This document shows, piece by piece, positions 49,404 through 59,212 of a stretch of DNA of 64,000 nt. Below the pieces are notes generated by a model, which saw only the letters and a list, made by a program, of their open reading frames with translations, had not been told where the DNA came from and ran no database searches. How positions within the stretch are numbered: position 1 is the first letter of the stretch; each line of letters starts with the position of its first letter. The position numbers and the translations under genes were made by a program. The stretch covers positions 124,001 through 188,000 of the forward strand of contig CAVSIE010000002.1 of the NCBI GenBank assembly GCA_963728045.1, read 5' to 3'. The stretch comes from VRUE01 sp963728045 (GTDB lineage Bacteria; Actinomycetota; Thermoleophilia; Solirubrobacterales; 70-9).

Positions 49404-49926
49404 GTGGCCGTAGGAGAGGTGAGGCCGGGGTACGAGCTCTGGCACCCCAACAGGGAAAAAGCTGAGGTGATCACGACGCAAGTCGTGATCGTCCTGCTGA
49501 TGGTGGCTACAGCCGCGATCGCGGCGCTGGTCACGATCACGCGGCTTCTCACTGCTCAGCGGCGGCGGCGGGATGGCGATCGTCTGCTTCGTCTACGTGG
49601 CGCTCTACGCCCTCTTCGCCTTCCTGGTCCTCCGCTGGAGCCGCGGCGTGCTGCCGATCTCGGCCGCCTTCTCGATGATCCTGGCGATCTTCTGCGCCGT
49701 TGGCGTCGACAGCTGGTTCGCCCGCGACAAGTCGGGCTTCGAGGACGCGCTGATCCCGGCCTCGCTGATCGGGCTGCTCGTCCTCGTCCTCGTCCTGCTG
49801 CAGATAGTGCTGATCGCGCTCGCCCTCTACGGCTTCAACCAGGACTGGCACGTCGAGGAGGAACGGCCGATCGGCTCCGGCGAGGACTACGGCGCCTCGC
49901 CCGGCCCCAGCACGCAGCCCGCCTGA
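49404..49926 (+). pseudogene. Small membrane protein with one frameshift
   Basis: Frame 1 from GTG 49404: AVGEVRPGYELWHPNREKAEV then a membrane segment VVIVLLMVATAAIAALVTIT. In the CGG-repeat tract near 49560 the frame moves by one extra base, after which it reads MAIVCFVYVALYALFAFLVL, RWSRGVLPISAAFSMILAIFCAVG, GLLVLVLVLLQIVLIALALYGF to the stop at 49926. The whole resembles one about 170-residue, four-segment actinobacterial membrane protein that starts RPGYELWHPNREK. Function unknown. The tract suggests slippage or sequence error. Confidence 0.65.
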
Positions 49927-49988
49927 AGCCCCGTTGGGCATGCGTCTGCAGTTACCCCTGCATAGCAAGGGCTACAGCAGACGCGTGA

Positions 49989-50072
49989 TGCCGGAGGTGG
50001 GACTCGAACCCACAAGCCCGTTAGGGCAATCGATTTTGAGCCGATCGCGTATGCCAATTCCGCCACTCCGGC
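49989..50072 (-). tRNA. tRNA-Leu (CAA)
   Basis: Class II tRNA with variable arm TGCCCTAACGGGCTT. Acceptor GCCGGAG/CTCCGGC, anticodon arm ATCGG-CTCAAAA-TCGAT giving CAA, T-loop TTCGAGT, discriminator A. Confidence 0.93.
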
Positions 50073-50109
50073 GCGGAATGAACGATAGAACTAGACTGCG
50101 GCCCGCGCC

Positions 50110-50952
50110 ATGCGCATCCATCACCTCAACTGCGGCTCGCTCTGCCCCCACGGGGCGCGCCTGATCGCCAGCGAAGGTGGGCTGCTGGCGCGGACCCAGA
50201 TCGTCTGTCACTGCCTGGCGCTCGAGACCAGCGACGGGATCGTCCTCATCGACACCGGTTTCGGCGCCGACGACGCACGCAACCCCCGCCAGCTGGGAGC
50301 CCTCTTCCGGCTGCTGATGCAGCCGCGGCCGAAGCTCGAGACGACGGCGCTGGCCCAGCTCGAAGCGCTCGGCTTCGCCGCCGGCGACGTGCGCCATATC
50401 GTCACCACCCACCTCGACCTCGACCACGCCGGCGGCCTCCCCGACTTCCCCGAGGCCGAGGTCCACGTCTTCGCGCCCGAGCTGAAGGCGGCGCGGAAAC
50501 CGAGCCCGCGCGAACGCAGCCGCTACATCGGCGGCGCCCACTGGAAGCACAACCCGCGCTGGGTCGAGCACGACGCCGGCGGCGACGATTGGCTTGGCTT
50601 CGAGAGCGTGCGCATCCTGCCTGGCAGCGACGCCGAGGTGCTGTTGGTGCCGATGGTCGGCCACTCGCGCGGCCACACCGCGGTCGCGGTCAGGAACGGC
50701 AACGGCTGGCTGCTGCACTGCGGCGACGCCTACTTCCACCGCAGCCAGATCGCCACCCCTCCCTCCTGCCCGCCGATCCTGCGCGTCTTCCAGGCGCTGA
50801 TGGCCTCCGACAACAAGGCCCGAATCGGCAATCTGGAACGGCTGCGCGAGCTGGATGGCGCCCATGGCGACGAGATCAGCATCTTCTGCGCCCACGACCT
50901 GCACGAGCTCGAGCGGGCGCAGGCGGCGAGTGCCGCCACCGCCGCGGCGTGA
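50110..50952 (+). CDS. MBL-fold metallo-hydrolase
   Basis: A 280-residue metallo-beta-lactamase fold protein: THLDLDHAGG metal motif, VGHSRGHTAVAV and CGDAYFH, CAHD near the end. A typical family start, MRIHHLNCGSLCPHG, is present. Lactone or ester hydrolysis is likely; substrate unknown. Its stop overlaps the next GTG by 4 nt, coupling it to acetoacetyl-CoA synthetase. Confidence 0.88.
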   Translation: MRIHHLNCGSLCPHGARLIASEGGLLARTQIVCHCLALETSDGIVLIDTGFGADDARNPRQLGALFRLLMQPRPKLETTALAQLEALGFAAGDVRHIVTTHLDLDHAGGLPDFPEAEVHVFAPELKAARKPSPRERSRYIGGAHWKHNPRWVEHDAGGDDWLGFESVRILPGSDAEVLLVPMVGHSRGHTAVAVRNGNGWLLHCGDAYFHRSQIATPPSCPPILRVFQALMASDNKARIGNLERLRELDGAHGDEISIFCAHDLHELERAQAASAATAAA

Positions 50953-52930
50953 GCCCATCCCAGGCCGAGAAGCTCTGGGGCCCGCCCGCCGGACTGGTCG
51001 AGAACGCCCGCCTCACCGAGTACATGCGCTGGCTCGAGGCGGAGCGCGGGCTGCGCTTCGGCGACTACGACGAGCTCTGGCGCTGGTCGGTCGACGACCT
51101 CGAGGGCTTCTGGTCCTCGATCTGGGACTTCTTCGAGGTGCAGGCCGACGGCGACCCCTCCCCGGTGCTGGCCAGCCGCGAGATGCCGGGGGCGCGCTGG
51201 TTCCCGAGCACCAGCCTCAACTACGCCGAGCACGTCTTCGACGGCAAGGACGACGCCGAGACGGCGATCCTGCACGCCTCCGAGCTGCGCGAGCTGTCCG
51301 AGCTGAGCTGGGGCGAGCTGCGCGCCCAGGTCGCCGCCGTCGCCGCCGGCCTGCGCGAGCTCGGGGTCGAGCGCGGCGACCGCGTCGTCGCCTACCTGCC
51401 CAACATCCCCGAGGCGATCGTCGCCTTCCTCGCCAGCGCCAGCATCGGCGCGGTCTGGTCGAGCTGCTCGCCCGACTTCGGCCCGGCCAGCGTCGTCGAC
51501 CGCTTCGCCCAGATCGAGCCCAAGGTCCTGTTCGCGGTCGACGGCTACCGCTACGGCGGCAAGGACTTCGACCGCCGCGACACGATCGCCCAGCTCCAGA
51601 CCGAGATGCCGAGCCTCGAGCGCACCGTCGTCCTCCCCTACCTCGACCCCGATCCCGACCTCTCCCCCCTGCGCGACGCGATCCGCTGGGACGAGCTGCT
51701 CGCCTCCGGCGAGGGCGCCGAGCTGGCCTTCGAGCGCGTCCCCTTCGACCACCCGCTCTGGGTCCTCTACTCCTCCGGCACGACCGGCCTGCCGAAGGCG
51801 ATCGTCCAGGGCCAGGGCGGGATCCTGCTCGAGCACCTGAAGAAGCTCCACCTCCACGTCGACGCCCACCCCGGCGACCGCCTCTTCTGGTTCACGACGA
51901 CCGGCTGGATGATGTGGAACTTCCTCGTCTCCGGGCTGCTGACCCGAGCCGCGATCGTCCTCTACGACGGCAGCCCCGGGCACCCCGACATGGGCGTGCT
52001 CTGGGACCTCGCCGAGCGCGCCGGAGTGACGATGTTCGGCACCAGCGCCTCCTACATCGCCGCCTGCATGAAGGACGGCGTCGAGCCGGGCGCCGGGCGC
52101 GACCTCAGCCGCCTGGACGCGGTCGGCTCGACCGGCTCCCCCCTCTCCCCCGAGGGCTTCGACTGGATCTACGAGCACGTCGGCGACGACACCTGGCTCT
52201 TCTCGACCAGCGGCGGCACCGACCTCTGCACCGCCTTCGTCGGCGGCGTCTCGCTGCTCCCCGTCTACCGCGGCGAGCTGCAGGGCCGCGCGCTCGGCGC
52301 CGCGGTCGAGGCCTGGGACGAGGAGGGCAACTCGGTCGTCGACGAGGTCGGCGAGCTGGTCGTCACCGAGCCGATGCCCTCGATGCCGGTCTTCTTCTGG
52401 GGCGACGACGACGGCAGCCGCTACCGGGCCAGCTACTTCGAGCACTACCCCGGCGTCTGGCGCCACGGCGACTGGATCGAGATCACCTCGCGCGGCACCG
52501 CGGTCATCTACGGCCGCTCGGACTCGACCATCAACCGCTCCGGCGTCCGCATGGGGACGAGCGAGATCTACCGCGCCGTGCTCGACGTCGACGAGGTCGC
52601 TCGACGCGCTCGTCGTCGACATCCCCCGCCCCGGCACCGAGGGCTGGATGCCGCTCTTCGTCGTCCTGCGCGAGGGCGCCGAGCTCGACGACGACGCTGC
52701 GCAAGGAGATCGCCCGCCGCGTCCGCGAGCACTGCTCGCCGCGCCACGTCCCCGACGAGGTCTTCCAGATCGCCGAGGTGCCGCGCACGCTCAGCGGCAA
52801 GGTGCTCGAGGTGCCGGTGAAGCGGATCCTGATGGGGACCCCGCCGGAGCAGGCCGCCAGCCGCGACTCGCTCGCCAACCCGGCGGCGCTCGACTGGTTC
52901 GTCGAGCTGGCCGGGTCGCTCGACAGCTGA
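50949..52930 (+). pseudogene. Acetoacetyl-CoA synthetase with two frameshifts near its 3' end
   Basis: From GTG 50949 the frame gives about 548 residues of an ANL-superfamily acetoacetate-CoA ligase: ENARLTEYMRWLEAERGLRF, LNYAEHVF, VWSSCSPDFG, the AMP-binding loop LYSSGTTGLPKAIVQGQGG and GDWIEITSRGTAVIYGRSDSTINRSGVRMG. Extra single bases at about 52598 (DEV/LDALVVDIPRPG) and 52694 (LDDD/LRKEIARRVREHCSPRHVPDEV) shift the frame; the true end is FVELAGSLDS at 52930. It activates acetoacetate to acetoacetyl-CoA. Otherwise intact, so sequence error is plausible. Confidence 0.85.
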
Positions 52931-52946
52931 TCCCAACCGCGCGGCG

Positions 52947-54467
52947 CTAGGCCGGCGTGACCGGGTTGCGGCGCTCGGCGAAGGAGCGGTCCTTGCTCGC
53001 CGCCAGGGCGAAGCGGCGGATCAGCTCGGCGCGCAGGTCCTCGGGCTGGACGACCGCGTCGACGACCAGCTCCGAGGCGAGGTGGAGGATGTCGATGTCC
53101 TCGGCGTACTCCTCGCGCTTGGCGGCGACGAAGGCCTCGCGCTCGGCCTCGTCCTCGATCGCCTGGATCTGGTTGTAGAAGACGGCGTTGATCGCCGCCT
53201 GCGGGCCCATCACCGCGATCGAGGCGCTGGGCAGGGCGATGCAGCAGTCGGGCTCGAAGGCCGGCCCCGCCATCGCGTAGAGGCCGGCGCCGTAGGCCTT
53301 GCGCACGATCACCGAGATCTTCGGCACGGTCGCTTCGGAGACGGCGCTGATCATCTTCGCCCCGTGGCGGATGATCCCCTGGCGCTCGACCGCGGTGCCG
53401 ATCATGAAGCCGGGCACGTCGGCGAGGAAGAGCAGCGGCACGTTGAAGGCGTTGCAGGTCTGGATGAAGCGCGCCGCCTTGTCGGCCGAGTCGACGAAGA
53501 GCACGCCGCCCTTCTGGCGCGGCTGGTTGGCGACGACGCCGACGACGCGGCCGTCGAGGCGGCCGTAGCCGACGATCAGCTCCTTCGCCCAGCGCTCGTG
53601 CACCTCGAGGAAGGTGTCGGCGTCGAGCAGGACGTCGAGCACCTCGCGCATGTCGAAGGGCTGGTTCTCGTCGGCGGGGACGATCTCGGCGATCGCGGCA
53701 CTCGAGGCCGGCTCCGCCGGGGGGGCGACCGGCGGCTCCTCGCGCCAGCTCCCCGGCATGAAGGAGAGGTAGCGCCTGGCGAGGTCGATCGCCTCCTCGT
53801 CGCTCTTGACCAGGAAGTGGCCGCAGCCGGAGACGCCGGTGTGCATCTTCGCCCCGCCCATCTCCTCCAGCGTCACCTTCTCGCCGATCACCATCTCCGC
53901 CATCCGCGGCGAGCCCAGGTACATCGAGGCGTTGCCCTCGCGCATGATCACGACGTCGCAGAAGGCCGGGATGTAGGCGCCGCCGGCGGCGCTCGGCCCG
54001 AACAGCAGGCAGACCTGCGGCACCTGGCCGGAGAGCCGCACCTCGTTGTGGAAGATCCGCCCCGCGCCGCGCCGGCCGGGGAACATCTGCACCTGGTCGG
54101 TGATCCGGGCCCCGGCCGAGTCGACCAGGTAGACCATCGGCACCTGCAGGCTCAGCGCCCGTTCCTGGACGCGGAGGATCTTCTCCACCGTCTTCGGGCC
54201 CCAGGACCCCGCCTTCACGGTCGGGTCGTTGGCCATCAGGGCGACGGCGCGGCCGTCGATCCTGGCCAGGCCGGTGACCACGCCGTCGGCGCCGAGCCCC
54301 TCCCTCTCCCAGTTGGCCAGCAGCCCCTCCTCGGCGAAGGAGCCGGCGTCGACCAGCCGCTCGACCCGCTCGCGCACCGGCAGCTTGCCCTGCTCGGCGG
54401 TCTTCTCGTGGTGGCGCTGGGGGCCGCCGGAGAGGGCGGCCTCGAGGGCGGGTCGGATATCGGTCAC
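52947..54467 (-). CDS. Acyl-CoA carboxylase beta subunit
   Basis: A 506-residue carboxyltransferase with the tandem crotonase-like halves: FGPSAAGGAYIPAFCDVVIM, GARITDQVQMFPGRRGAGRIFH, VANQPRQKGGVLFVDSADKAARFI, FLADVPGFMIGTAVERQGIIRHGAKMI, MGPQAAINAVF. It transfers a carboxyl group from biotin to an acyl-CoA. Neighbouring HMG-CoA lyase and acetoacetyl-CoA synthetase point to methylcrotonyl-CoA (leucine breakdown), but propionyl/acetyl-CoA specificity cannot be excluded. No alpha/biotin subunit is in the window. Confidence 0.9.
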   Translation of the reverse strand: MTDIRPALEAALSGGPQRHHEKTAEQGKLPVRERVERLVDAGSFAEEGLLANWEREGLGADGVVTGLARIDGRAVALMANDPTVKAGSWGPKTVEKILRVQERALSLQVPMVYLVDSAGARITDQVQMFPGRRGAGRIFHNEVRLSGQVPQVCLLFGPSAAGGAYIPAFCDVVIMREGNASMYLGSPRMAEMVIGEKVTLEEMGGAKMHTGVSGCGHFLVKSDEEAIDLARRYLSFMPGSWREEPPVAPPAEPASSAAIAEIVPADENQPFDMREVLDVLLDADTFLEVHERWAKELIVGYGRLDGRVVGVVANQPRQKGGVLFVDSADKAARFIQTCNAFNVPLLFLADVPGFMIGTAVERQGIIRHGAKMISAVSEATVPKISVIVRKAYGAGLYAMAGPAFEPDCCIALPSASIAVMGPQAAINAVFYNQIQAIEDEAEREAFVAAKREEYAEDIDILHLASELVVDAVVQPEDLRAELIRRFALAASKDRSFAERRNPVTPA

Positions 54468-54494
54468 GGCGACGATGAGCCTAGCCGAACGGCT

Positions 54495-54871
54495 CTAGCC
54501 TGCGGCGGCTTCGAGCCGACGGCCCATCTCTTCGCCGAGCGCGGTGAGGCCGCTGAGCGGGCGGATCATCACCATCATCTCGGCGATCTTTCCGTCCTCG
54601 CCAAAGCGCAGCACGTCGACCCCGTCCAGCTGCTTCTCGCCGACCCGCGCCTCGAAGATGAGGACCGCGGTGTCGCCGGTCTCGACCTGGTCGACGTAAC
54701 GGAAGTCTTCGAAGACTCCGACACCGCCCCCAGGATCACTCCCAGGGCCTCGAGCCCGGTGTAGGGCTTGAAGACGGCCGGGCTGCGGAAGACGACATCG
54801 GGCGAGAACAGCTCCTCACCCTGCGAGAAGTCCTTGGCTTCGGCGGCCTGTCTGAAGGCGTCGCTCTTCAT
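54495..54871 (-). pseudogene. NTF2/SnoaL-like protein with one frameshift
   Basis: ATG 54871 opens MKSDAFRQAAEAKDFSQGEELFSPDVVFRSPAVFKPYTGLEALGVILG. Near 54725 one base is missing; in the next frame it continues GVFEDFRYVDQVETGDTAVLIFEARVG and GVDVLRFGEDGKIAEMMVMIRPLSGLTALG to TAG 54497-54495. Together a normal 125-residue SnoaL-like fold. Function unknown. Either decay or a sequence error. Confidence 0.7.
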
Positions 54872-54882
54872 CGCACCCGAGC

Positions 54883-55809
54883 CTACTCGGCCACCCCGCC
54901 CCACTCCACCGGCCCGGCGCGCAGCACATGGGCGCCGAGCGGCCGGCCGAGCACGTCCTGGGCGGCGCGCGAGGCCTCGATCAGCGCCGGCAGGTCGATC
55001 CCGGTCTCGACGCCCATCTCGTGCAGCATCGAGACCACGTCCTCGGTCGAGACGTTGCCAGTCGAGCCCGGCGGCACCGGGCAGCCGCCGAGCTCGCCGA
55101 AGCTCGACTCGAAGGACTCGACGCCCTGCTCCAGCGCCGCCAGCACGTTGGCCAGCCCCTGCCCACGCGTGTTGTGGAAGTGCGCGGTCAGCTCGACCTC
55201 GCCGAGCCGCTCGCCCGCGGCGGCGAAGAACTCGCCGACCTGGCGCGGGTTCGCCATCCCGGTGGTGTCGCCGAAGCCGACCTCCTCGCAGCCGGCGGCG
55301 GCGAGCCGCTCGGCGATCTCGAAGACCCGCTCGGGGGTCACCTCGCCCTCGTAGGGGCAGCCGAAGGAGACCGAGATCACGCCCTCGCAGCGCAGCCCCG
55401 CCTCGCGGGCGGCGGCGAGGGTCCGCTCCAGCCCGGCCAGCGACTCCTCGATCGAGCGGTTGACGTTCTTGCGGTTGTGAGTCTCCGAGGCGGAGAGGAA
55501 GACGCTGACCTCGTCGAAGCGATCGCGCATCGCCAGCGCCCGCTCCAGTCCGTGCTCGTTCGGGATCAGCACCGAGAAGGCGACGCCGTCGCGTCGCTGG
55601 ACCCCGGCCAGCACCTCCTCGGCGTCGGAGAGCTGCGGGATCACGTCGGCGCGCACGAACGAGGTGACCTCGATCCGCTTCAGCCCGCTGGCCGAGAGCA
55701 GGTCGATCAGCCGCACCTTGTCGGCGGTGGCGATCGTCTCCGGCTCGTTCTGGAAGCCGTCGCGGGGTCCGACCTCGCGGATCCGCACGCTCTTCGGCAG
55801 CTCGACCAT
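54883..55809 (-). CDS. mvaB: Hydroxymethylglutaryl-CoA lyase
   Basis: A 308-residue DRE-TIM metallolyase with VGPRDGFQNEP, EVTSFVRADVIPQL, VSVFLSASETHNRKNVNRSI, GFGDTTGMANP, HFHNTRGQGLANVLAAL and GLGGCPVPPG-like FGELGGCPVPPGSTGNVSTEDVV. Cys near the G-loop (GGCP) is the expected catalytic one. Cleaves HMG-CoA to acetoacetate and acetyl-CoA; the product fits the acetoacetyl-CoA synthetase 2 kb away. Confidence 0.93.
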   Translation of the reverse strand: MVELPKSVRIREVGPRDGFQNEPETIATADKVRLIDLLSASGLKRIEVTSFVRADVIPQLSDAEEVLAGVQRRDGVAFSVLIPNEHGLERALAMRDRFDEVSVFLSASETHNRKNVNRSIEESLAGLERTLAAAREAGLRCEGVISVSFGCPYEGEVTPERVFEIAERLAAAGCEEVGFGDTTGMANPRQVGEFFAAAGERLGEVELTAHFHNTRGQGLANVLAALEQGVESFESSFGELGGCPVPPGSTGNVSTEDVVSMLHEMGVETGIDLPALIEASRAAQDVLGRPLGAHVLRAGPVEWGGVAE

Positions 55810-55819
55810 GCGTTTGAGG

Positions 55820-56194
55820 CTACGCCGTCGGCGGACCGGCTTGACCGATCACGCGCCGCTCGTGCGTGCCGACGCCGATCGTCCGCTCGCCTTCGGTAAC
55901 TTCGACGTCGAAGCGGAGCTTGCGGCCGTCGACGACCTCACGCAGGGTCGCTCGCGTGCGGCAGGTCGCGCCCTCGGCAGCCGCGGCCACGTGCTTGATG
56001 CAGACTTCGAAGCCGACGGTCGCCTGGCCCTCCGCCAGGTGCTCGAGGGCGAGCATCGAGGCGGTGCCCTCCATCATCCCGATCATCCCGGGGGTCGAGA
56101 GGACACCGGCGCCGATCGTGCCGCCGACGTCTGTCACCAGCGGCGGCGCCACCGTGAACTCGTCGCGGCGCTCGATTCCCGCCTCGAGGCCCAT
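55820..56194 (-). CDS. Hotdog-fold thioesterase, fluoroacetyl-CoA thioesterase-like
   Basis: A 124-residue hotdog protein: LVTDVGGTIGAGVLSTPGMIGMMEGTASML, LAEGQATVGFEVCIKHVAAAAEG, RKLRFDVEVTEGERTIGVGTHERRVI. The STPGMIGMME block and C-terminal GxGTHER match the FlK-like family. Releases a CoA ester; the true substrate is unknown. ATG overlaps the SDR stop (TAATG). Confidence 0.85.
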   Translation of the reverse strand: MGLEAGIERRDEFTVAPPLVTDVGGTIGAGVLSTPGMIGMMEGTASMLALEHLAEGQATVGFEVCIKHVAAAAEGATCRTRATLREVVDGRKLRFDVEVTEGERTIGVGTHERRVIGQAGPPTA

Positions 56195-56928
56195 TAGACC
56201 ATCCCGAGGCCGCCGCTGACGCCGATCGTCTCGCCGGTCACGTAGGCGGCGTCGTCGGAGGCAAGGAAGGCGACCGCGGCGGCTACCTCGTCGGGTTGGC
56301 CGAGGCGCTTCATCTGCGTCGCCGCCTTCATCGTCTCGATCACTTTCTCGCCGATCTCGCCGAACTCCTTGGCGCCCATCAGCAGCGGCGTCTCGATCGG
56401 GCCCGGGGCGATCGAGTTGGCGGTGATCCCGTAGCGGGCGTTCTCGCGCGCGATCGCCTTCATGAAGGAGACGACGGCGCCCTTGGTCGCCGAGTAGACG
56501 GCCGAGCCCTTCGAGCCGACCCGCCCCGCCTCCGAGGAGATGGTGACGATGCGGCCGTAGCCGGCCTCCTGCATGCCGGGAAGCGCCGCGTGGGTGCAGT
56601 TGAAGACCCCGTCCAGGTTGACCGCCAGCAGGCGCCGCCACTGCTCGGGGGTGGTGTAGGTGAAGAAGCCGAACTCGTCGGTGCCGGCGTTGTTGACGAG
56701 GATGTCGAGCGCGCCGGCGGCCTCGACGGCGGCCCTGGCCGACTCGAGCTCGGTGACGTCGAGCTCGATCGCGTGGCCGGCGACCTCGCCCGCGACCCGC
56801 TCGGCGCCGGCGACGTCGATGTCGCCGACCCAGACCTCCGCCCCCTCGGCGGCAAGCCGGGCGGCGATCGCGGCGCCGATGCCGCTGGCGCCGCCGGTGA
56901 CCAGCGCTTTGCGTCCCTCCAGCCTCAT
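56194..56928 (-). CDS. Short-chain dehydrogenase (BadH-like)
   Basis: A 244-residue SDR: TGGASGIG, LVNNAGTDEFG, ISSEAGRVG, catalytic YSATKGA and a closing YVTGETIGVSGGLGM as in 2-hydroxycyclohexanecarboxyl-CoA dehydrogenase-type enzymes. Start at MRLEGRKALVTGG (56928); an ATG at 56943 would add five residues. Likely oxidises a hydroxyacyl-CoA. Forms a unit with the thioesterase; divergent from the F420 operon. Confidence 0.88.
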   Translation of the reverse strand: MRLEGRKALVTGGASGIGAAIAARLAAEGAEVWVGDIDVAGAERVAGEVAGHAIELDVTELESARAAVEAAGALDILVNNAGTDEFGFFTYTTPEQWRRLLAVNLDGVFNCTHAALPGMQEAGYGRIVTISSEAGRVGSKGSAVYSATKGAVVSFMKAIARENARYGITANSIAPGPIETPLLMGAKEFGEIGEKVIETMKAATQMKRLGQPDEVAAAVAFLASDDAAYVTGETIGVSGGLGMV

Positions 56929-56958
56929 CGAGGCCGTGAGCATAGACTGGCGCGCCTG

Positions 56959-57645
56959 ATGGATGAGCCGATCCCGATCGTCGGCGGCACCGGCGCCCTC
57001 GGCGCCGGCCTAGCGCTGCGCTGGGCGAAGGCGGGGCGGCCGATCGCGATCGGCTCCCGTTCGCCGGAGCGCGCTGAGGAAGCAGCCGCCAAGCTGCGGG
57101 ACGCGATCCCCGGCGCCGAGGTCGAGGGCCTGTCGAACGAGGAGGCAGCGACGCGCGCCGAGATCGTCTTCCTCACCGTTCCCTTCCGCGCCCAGTCGGA
57201 GAACCTCAACAACCTGCGCGAGGCGCTACGACCGGGTCAGATCCTGGTCGACTGCACGGTGCCTCTTGCCGCCGCGGTGAGCGGCAGAGCGACCCGATCG
57301 CTCGGGGTCTGGCAGGGATCGGCCGCGCAGCAGGCGCAGGAGATGGTCCCCGACGGGGTCACGGTGGTCGCCGCCCTGCACACGATCGCCGCCCCCACCC
57401 TCGCCAACCCGACAGCGAAGCTGGACGAGGACGTCCTCGTCTGCGGCGACCGCAAGGCCGACAAGGCGCGGGTGGCCCAGCTGATCGAGCTGATCGGAGG
57501 CCTGCGCGCGATCAACGCCGGGCCGCTGGAGATGGCGCGGATCGTCGAGCAGCTGACGCCGCTGCTGATCTCGATCAACTCGCGCTACAAGGCCCACGCC
57601 GGGATCAAGCTCACCGGCCTGCCAGACGCCGACCACTGGGAATAG
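56959..57645 (+). CDS. npdG: NADPH:F420 oxidoreductase (F420-dependent NADP reductase)
   Basis: A 228-residue protein with NADP motif IVGGTGALGAGLALRWAKAG and IAIGSRSPERAEEAA, VFLTVPFRAQ, LVDCTVPLA, AALHTIAA and LITSINSRYKAHAGIKLTGL-like ISINSRYKAHAGIKLTGLPD. It passes hydride between NADPH and coenzyme F420. The frame is open much further upstream but ATG 56959 fits the family. Divergent from the SDR. First gene of the F420 operon, 2 nt before cofD. Confidence 0.92.
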   Translation: MDEPIPIVGGTGALGAGLALRWAKAGRPIAIGSRSPERAEEAAAKLRDAIPGAEVEGLSNEEAATRAEIVFLTVPFRAQSENLNNLREALRPGQILVDCTVPLAAAVSGRATRSLGVWQGSAAQQAQEMVPDGVTVVAALHTIAAPTLANPTAKLDEDVLVCGDRKADKARVAQLIELIGGLRAINAGPLEMARIVEQLTPLLISINSRYKAHAGIKLTGLPDADHWE

Positions 57646-57647
57646 CC

Positions 57648-58574
57648 GTGCGGGTCGCCCTGCTCGCCGGGGGAACCGGGGGCGCCAAGCTCGCCGCCGG
57701 CATGCAGGAGGAGATCGGCTCCGATCTCGCCGTGATCGCCAACACCGGCGACGACGTCGAGGTCCTCGGCGTCCATGTCTCCCCCGATCCCGACCTCTGC
57801 GCCTACTGGCTCAGCGGCGAGATCGACGAGGAGCGCGGCTGGGGTCTCCGCGACGACTCTTTCACCGTCTTCGAGCGCCTCGAGCGACTCGGCGCGCCGA
57901 GCTGGTTCGGCCTCTCCGACCGCGACCTCGCCGCCTGCCTCTACCGCCGTGAGTTCCTCGACGAGGGCGGCCGCCTCACCGACGCGCAGGGTCAAATCTC
58001 CCGAGCCCTCGGAGTCGAGGCACGGGTGCTGCCGATGTGCGAGGCGAAGGTCCGCACCCAGGTGCACACCGCCGCCGGCGCGCGTGGCCTGCAGGAGTAC
58101 CTGATCGTCGACCGCGGCGAGCCGCAAGTGACGGGCGTCGAGCTGGAGGGGATTGCTGACGCGGAGCCGACACCGGAGGTGCTCGAGGCGCTGCGCTTGG
58201 CCGAGGCGATCGTGATCGGCCCCTCCAACCCGATCATCAGCATCGGCCCGATCCTCGCCGTGCCGGGAATGCGAGAGGCGATCGCGGAGTCCGAGGCGCC
58301 GGTCGTCGCGGTCAGCCCCTTCGTCGCCGGCGAGGTCGTCAAGGGACCGACCGAGCGCTTCATGCAGGCTGTCGGTCGCCCTGCGACCGCGGCGGGCGTG
58401 GCATCGCTCTACACGGGACTGATCGACGCGATGGTCGTCGACGAGAACGACCCCGACCCGCCCCCGGACGAGATCCCGACCCTCGCCGCGCCGACTCTGA
58501 TGGAGGGCGCCGCCGGCAGGGTCAGGGTGGCGCGCATCGTGCTCGACTACGCCTCTAGCCTGCTCGAAGGTTGA
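57648..58574 (+). CDS. cofD: 2-phospho-L-lactate transferase (CofD/FbiA)
   Basis: A 308-residue CofD: VALLAGGTGGAKLAAGM, IANTGDDVEVLGVHVSPDPD, YWLSGEID, WFGLSDRDLA, VIGPSNPIISIGPIL and GPTERFM. It joins the phospho-lactate/enolpyruvate unit of the lactyl-guanosine-type donor to Fo in F420 synthesis. Its end overlaps cofC by 4 nt. Confidence 0.95.
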   Translation: MRVALLAGGTGGAKLAAGMQEEIGSDLAVIANTGDDVEVLGVHVSPDPDLCAYWLSGEIDEERGWGLRDDSFTVFERLERLGAPSWFGLSDRDLAACLYRREFLDEGGRLTDAQGQISRALGVEARVLPMCEAKVRTQVHTAAGARGLQEYLIVDRGEPQVTGVELEGIADAEPTPEVLEALRLAEAIVIGPSNPIISIGPILAVPGMREAIAESEAPVVAVSPFVAGEVVKGPTERFMQAVGRPATAAGVASLYTGLIDAMVVDENDPDPPPDEIPTLAAPTLMEGAAGRVRVARIVLDYASSLLEG

Positions 58575-59212
58575 AAGCGACCGCCATCCTCCCGGTCAAG
58601 CGCTTCGCAGCAGCGAAGCGGCGCCTCGCGGCGGGAATCGACGAGGCCCGGCGAGAAGCGCTGGTCGCGGCGATGCTGGAGGACGTGCTCGAGGCGATCG
58701 GCGCGGCGCGGACGATCGAGCGCACGATCGTCGTCAGCGACGAGCCGCGTGCGGTCGAGCTCGCTCGTAGCGCTGGGGCCGAGGTCGTCCCGGACTCTCC
58801 GGAGGAGGGTCACTCCGAGGCGGCGCTGGCCGGGATCGCCCGCGCCGAGACGCTCGGCGCCGAGTGCGTGACGTTGCTCCCGGGAGACTGCCCGCTGCTC
58901 GAGCCGCGCGAGCTCGACCGGGTGCTGACCGGCATCCCAGAGCGCTACGTGGCGATCGTGCCAGACCGCCACGGCGCCGGCACCAACGCCCTGGTCCTCT
59001 CCCCCCCGAGTGCGATCCGGCCCGCTTTCGGCGAAGGCAGCCGCGCCCGCCACGTCGCTGCCGCCCGCGAGGCGGGCATCCCCTTCGCGGTCGAGGAGCT
59101 GCCCTCGCTCGCCCTCGACCTCGACACCCCGGCCGACCTCGTCGCCCTGACGCGAGCGCTGGAGGCGCGGCGCGGCCGGGCGAAGCGAACCGCGAAGGCG
59201 CTGGGGATATGA
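58571..59212 (+). CDS. cofC: Phospho(enolpyruvate/lactate) guanylyltransferase (CofC/FbiD)
   Basis: A 213-residue nucleotidyltransferase with AILPVKRFAAAKRRLA near the start, IVVSDEP, LLPGDCPLL, VPDRHGAGTNALVLSP and AFGEGSRARHVAAA. Makes the GDP-activated donor used by CofD. TTG start overlapping cofD; stop overlaps cofE by 4 nt. Confidence 0.93.
   Translation: MKATAILPVKRFAAAKRRLAAGIDEARREALVAAMLEDVLEAIGAARTIERTIVVSDEPRAVELARSAGAEVVPDSPEEGHSEAALAGIARAETLGAECVTLLPGDCPLLEPRELDRVLTGIPERYVAIVPDRHGAGTNALVLSPPSAIRPAFGEGSRARHVAAAREAGIPFAVEELPSLALDLDTPADLVALTRALEARRGRAKRTAKALGI

Noticed and set aside
50730..52637. Long minus-strand frame opposite acetoacetyl-CoA synthetase
   Set aside because: Shadow of GC-rich codons with no recognisable domain.
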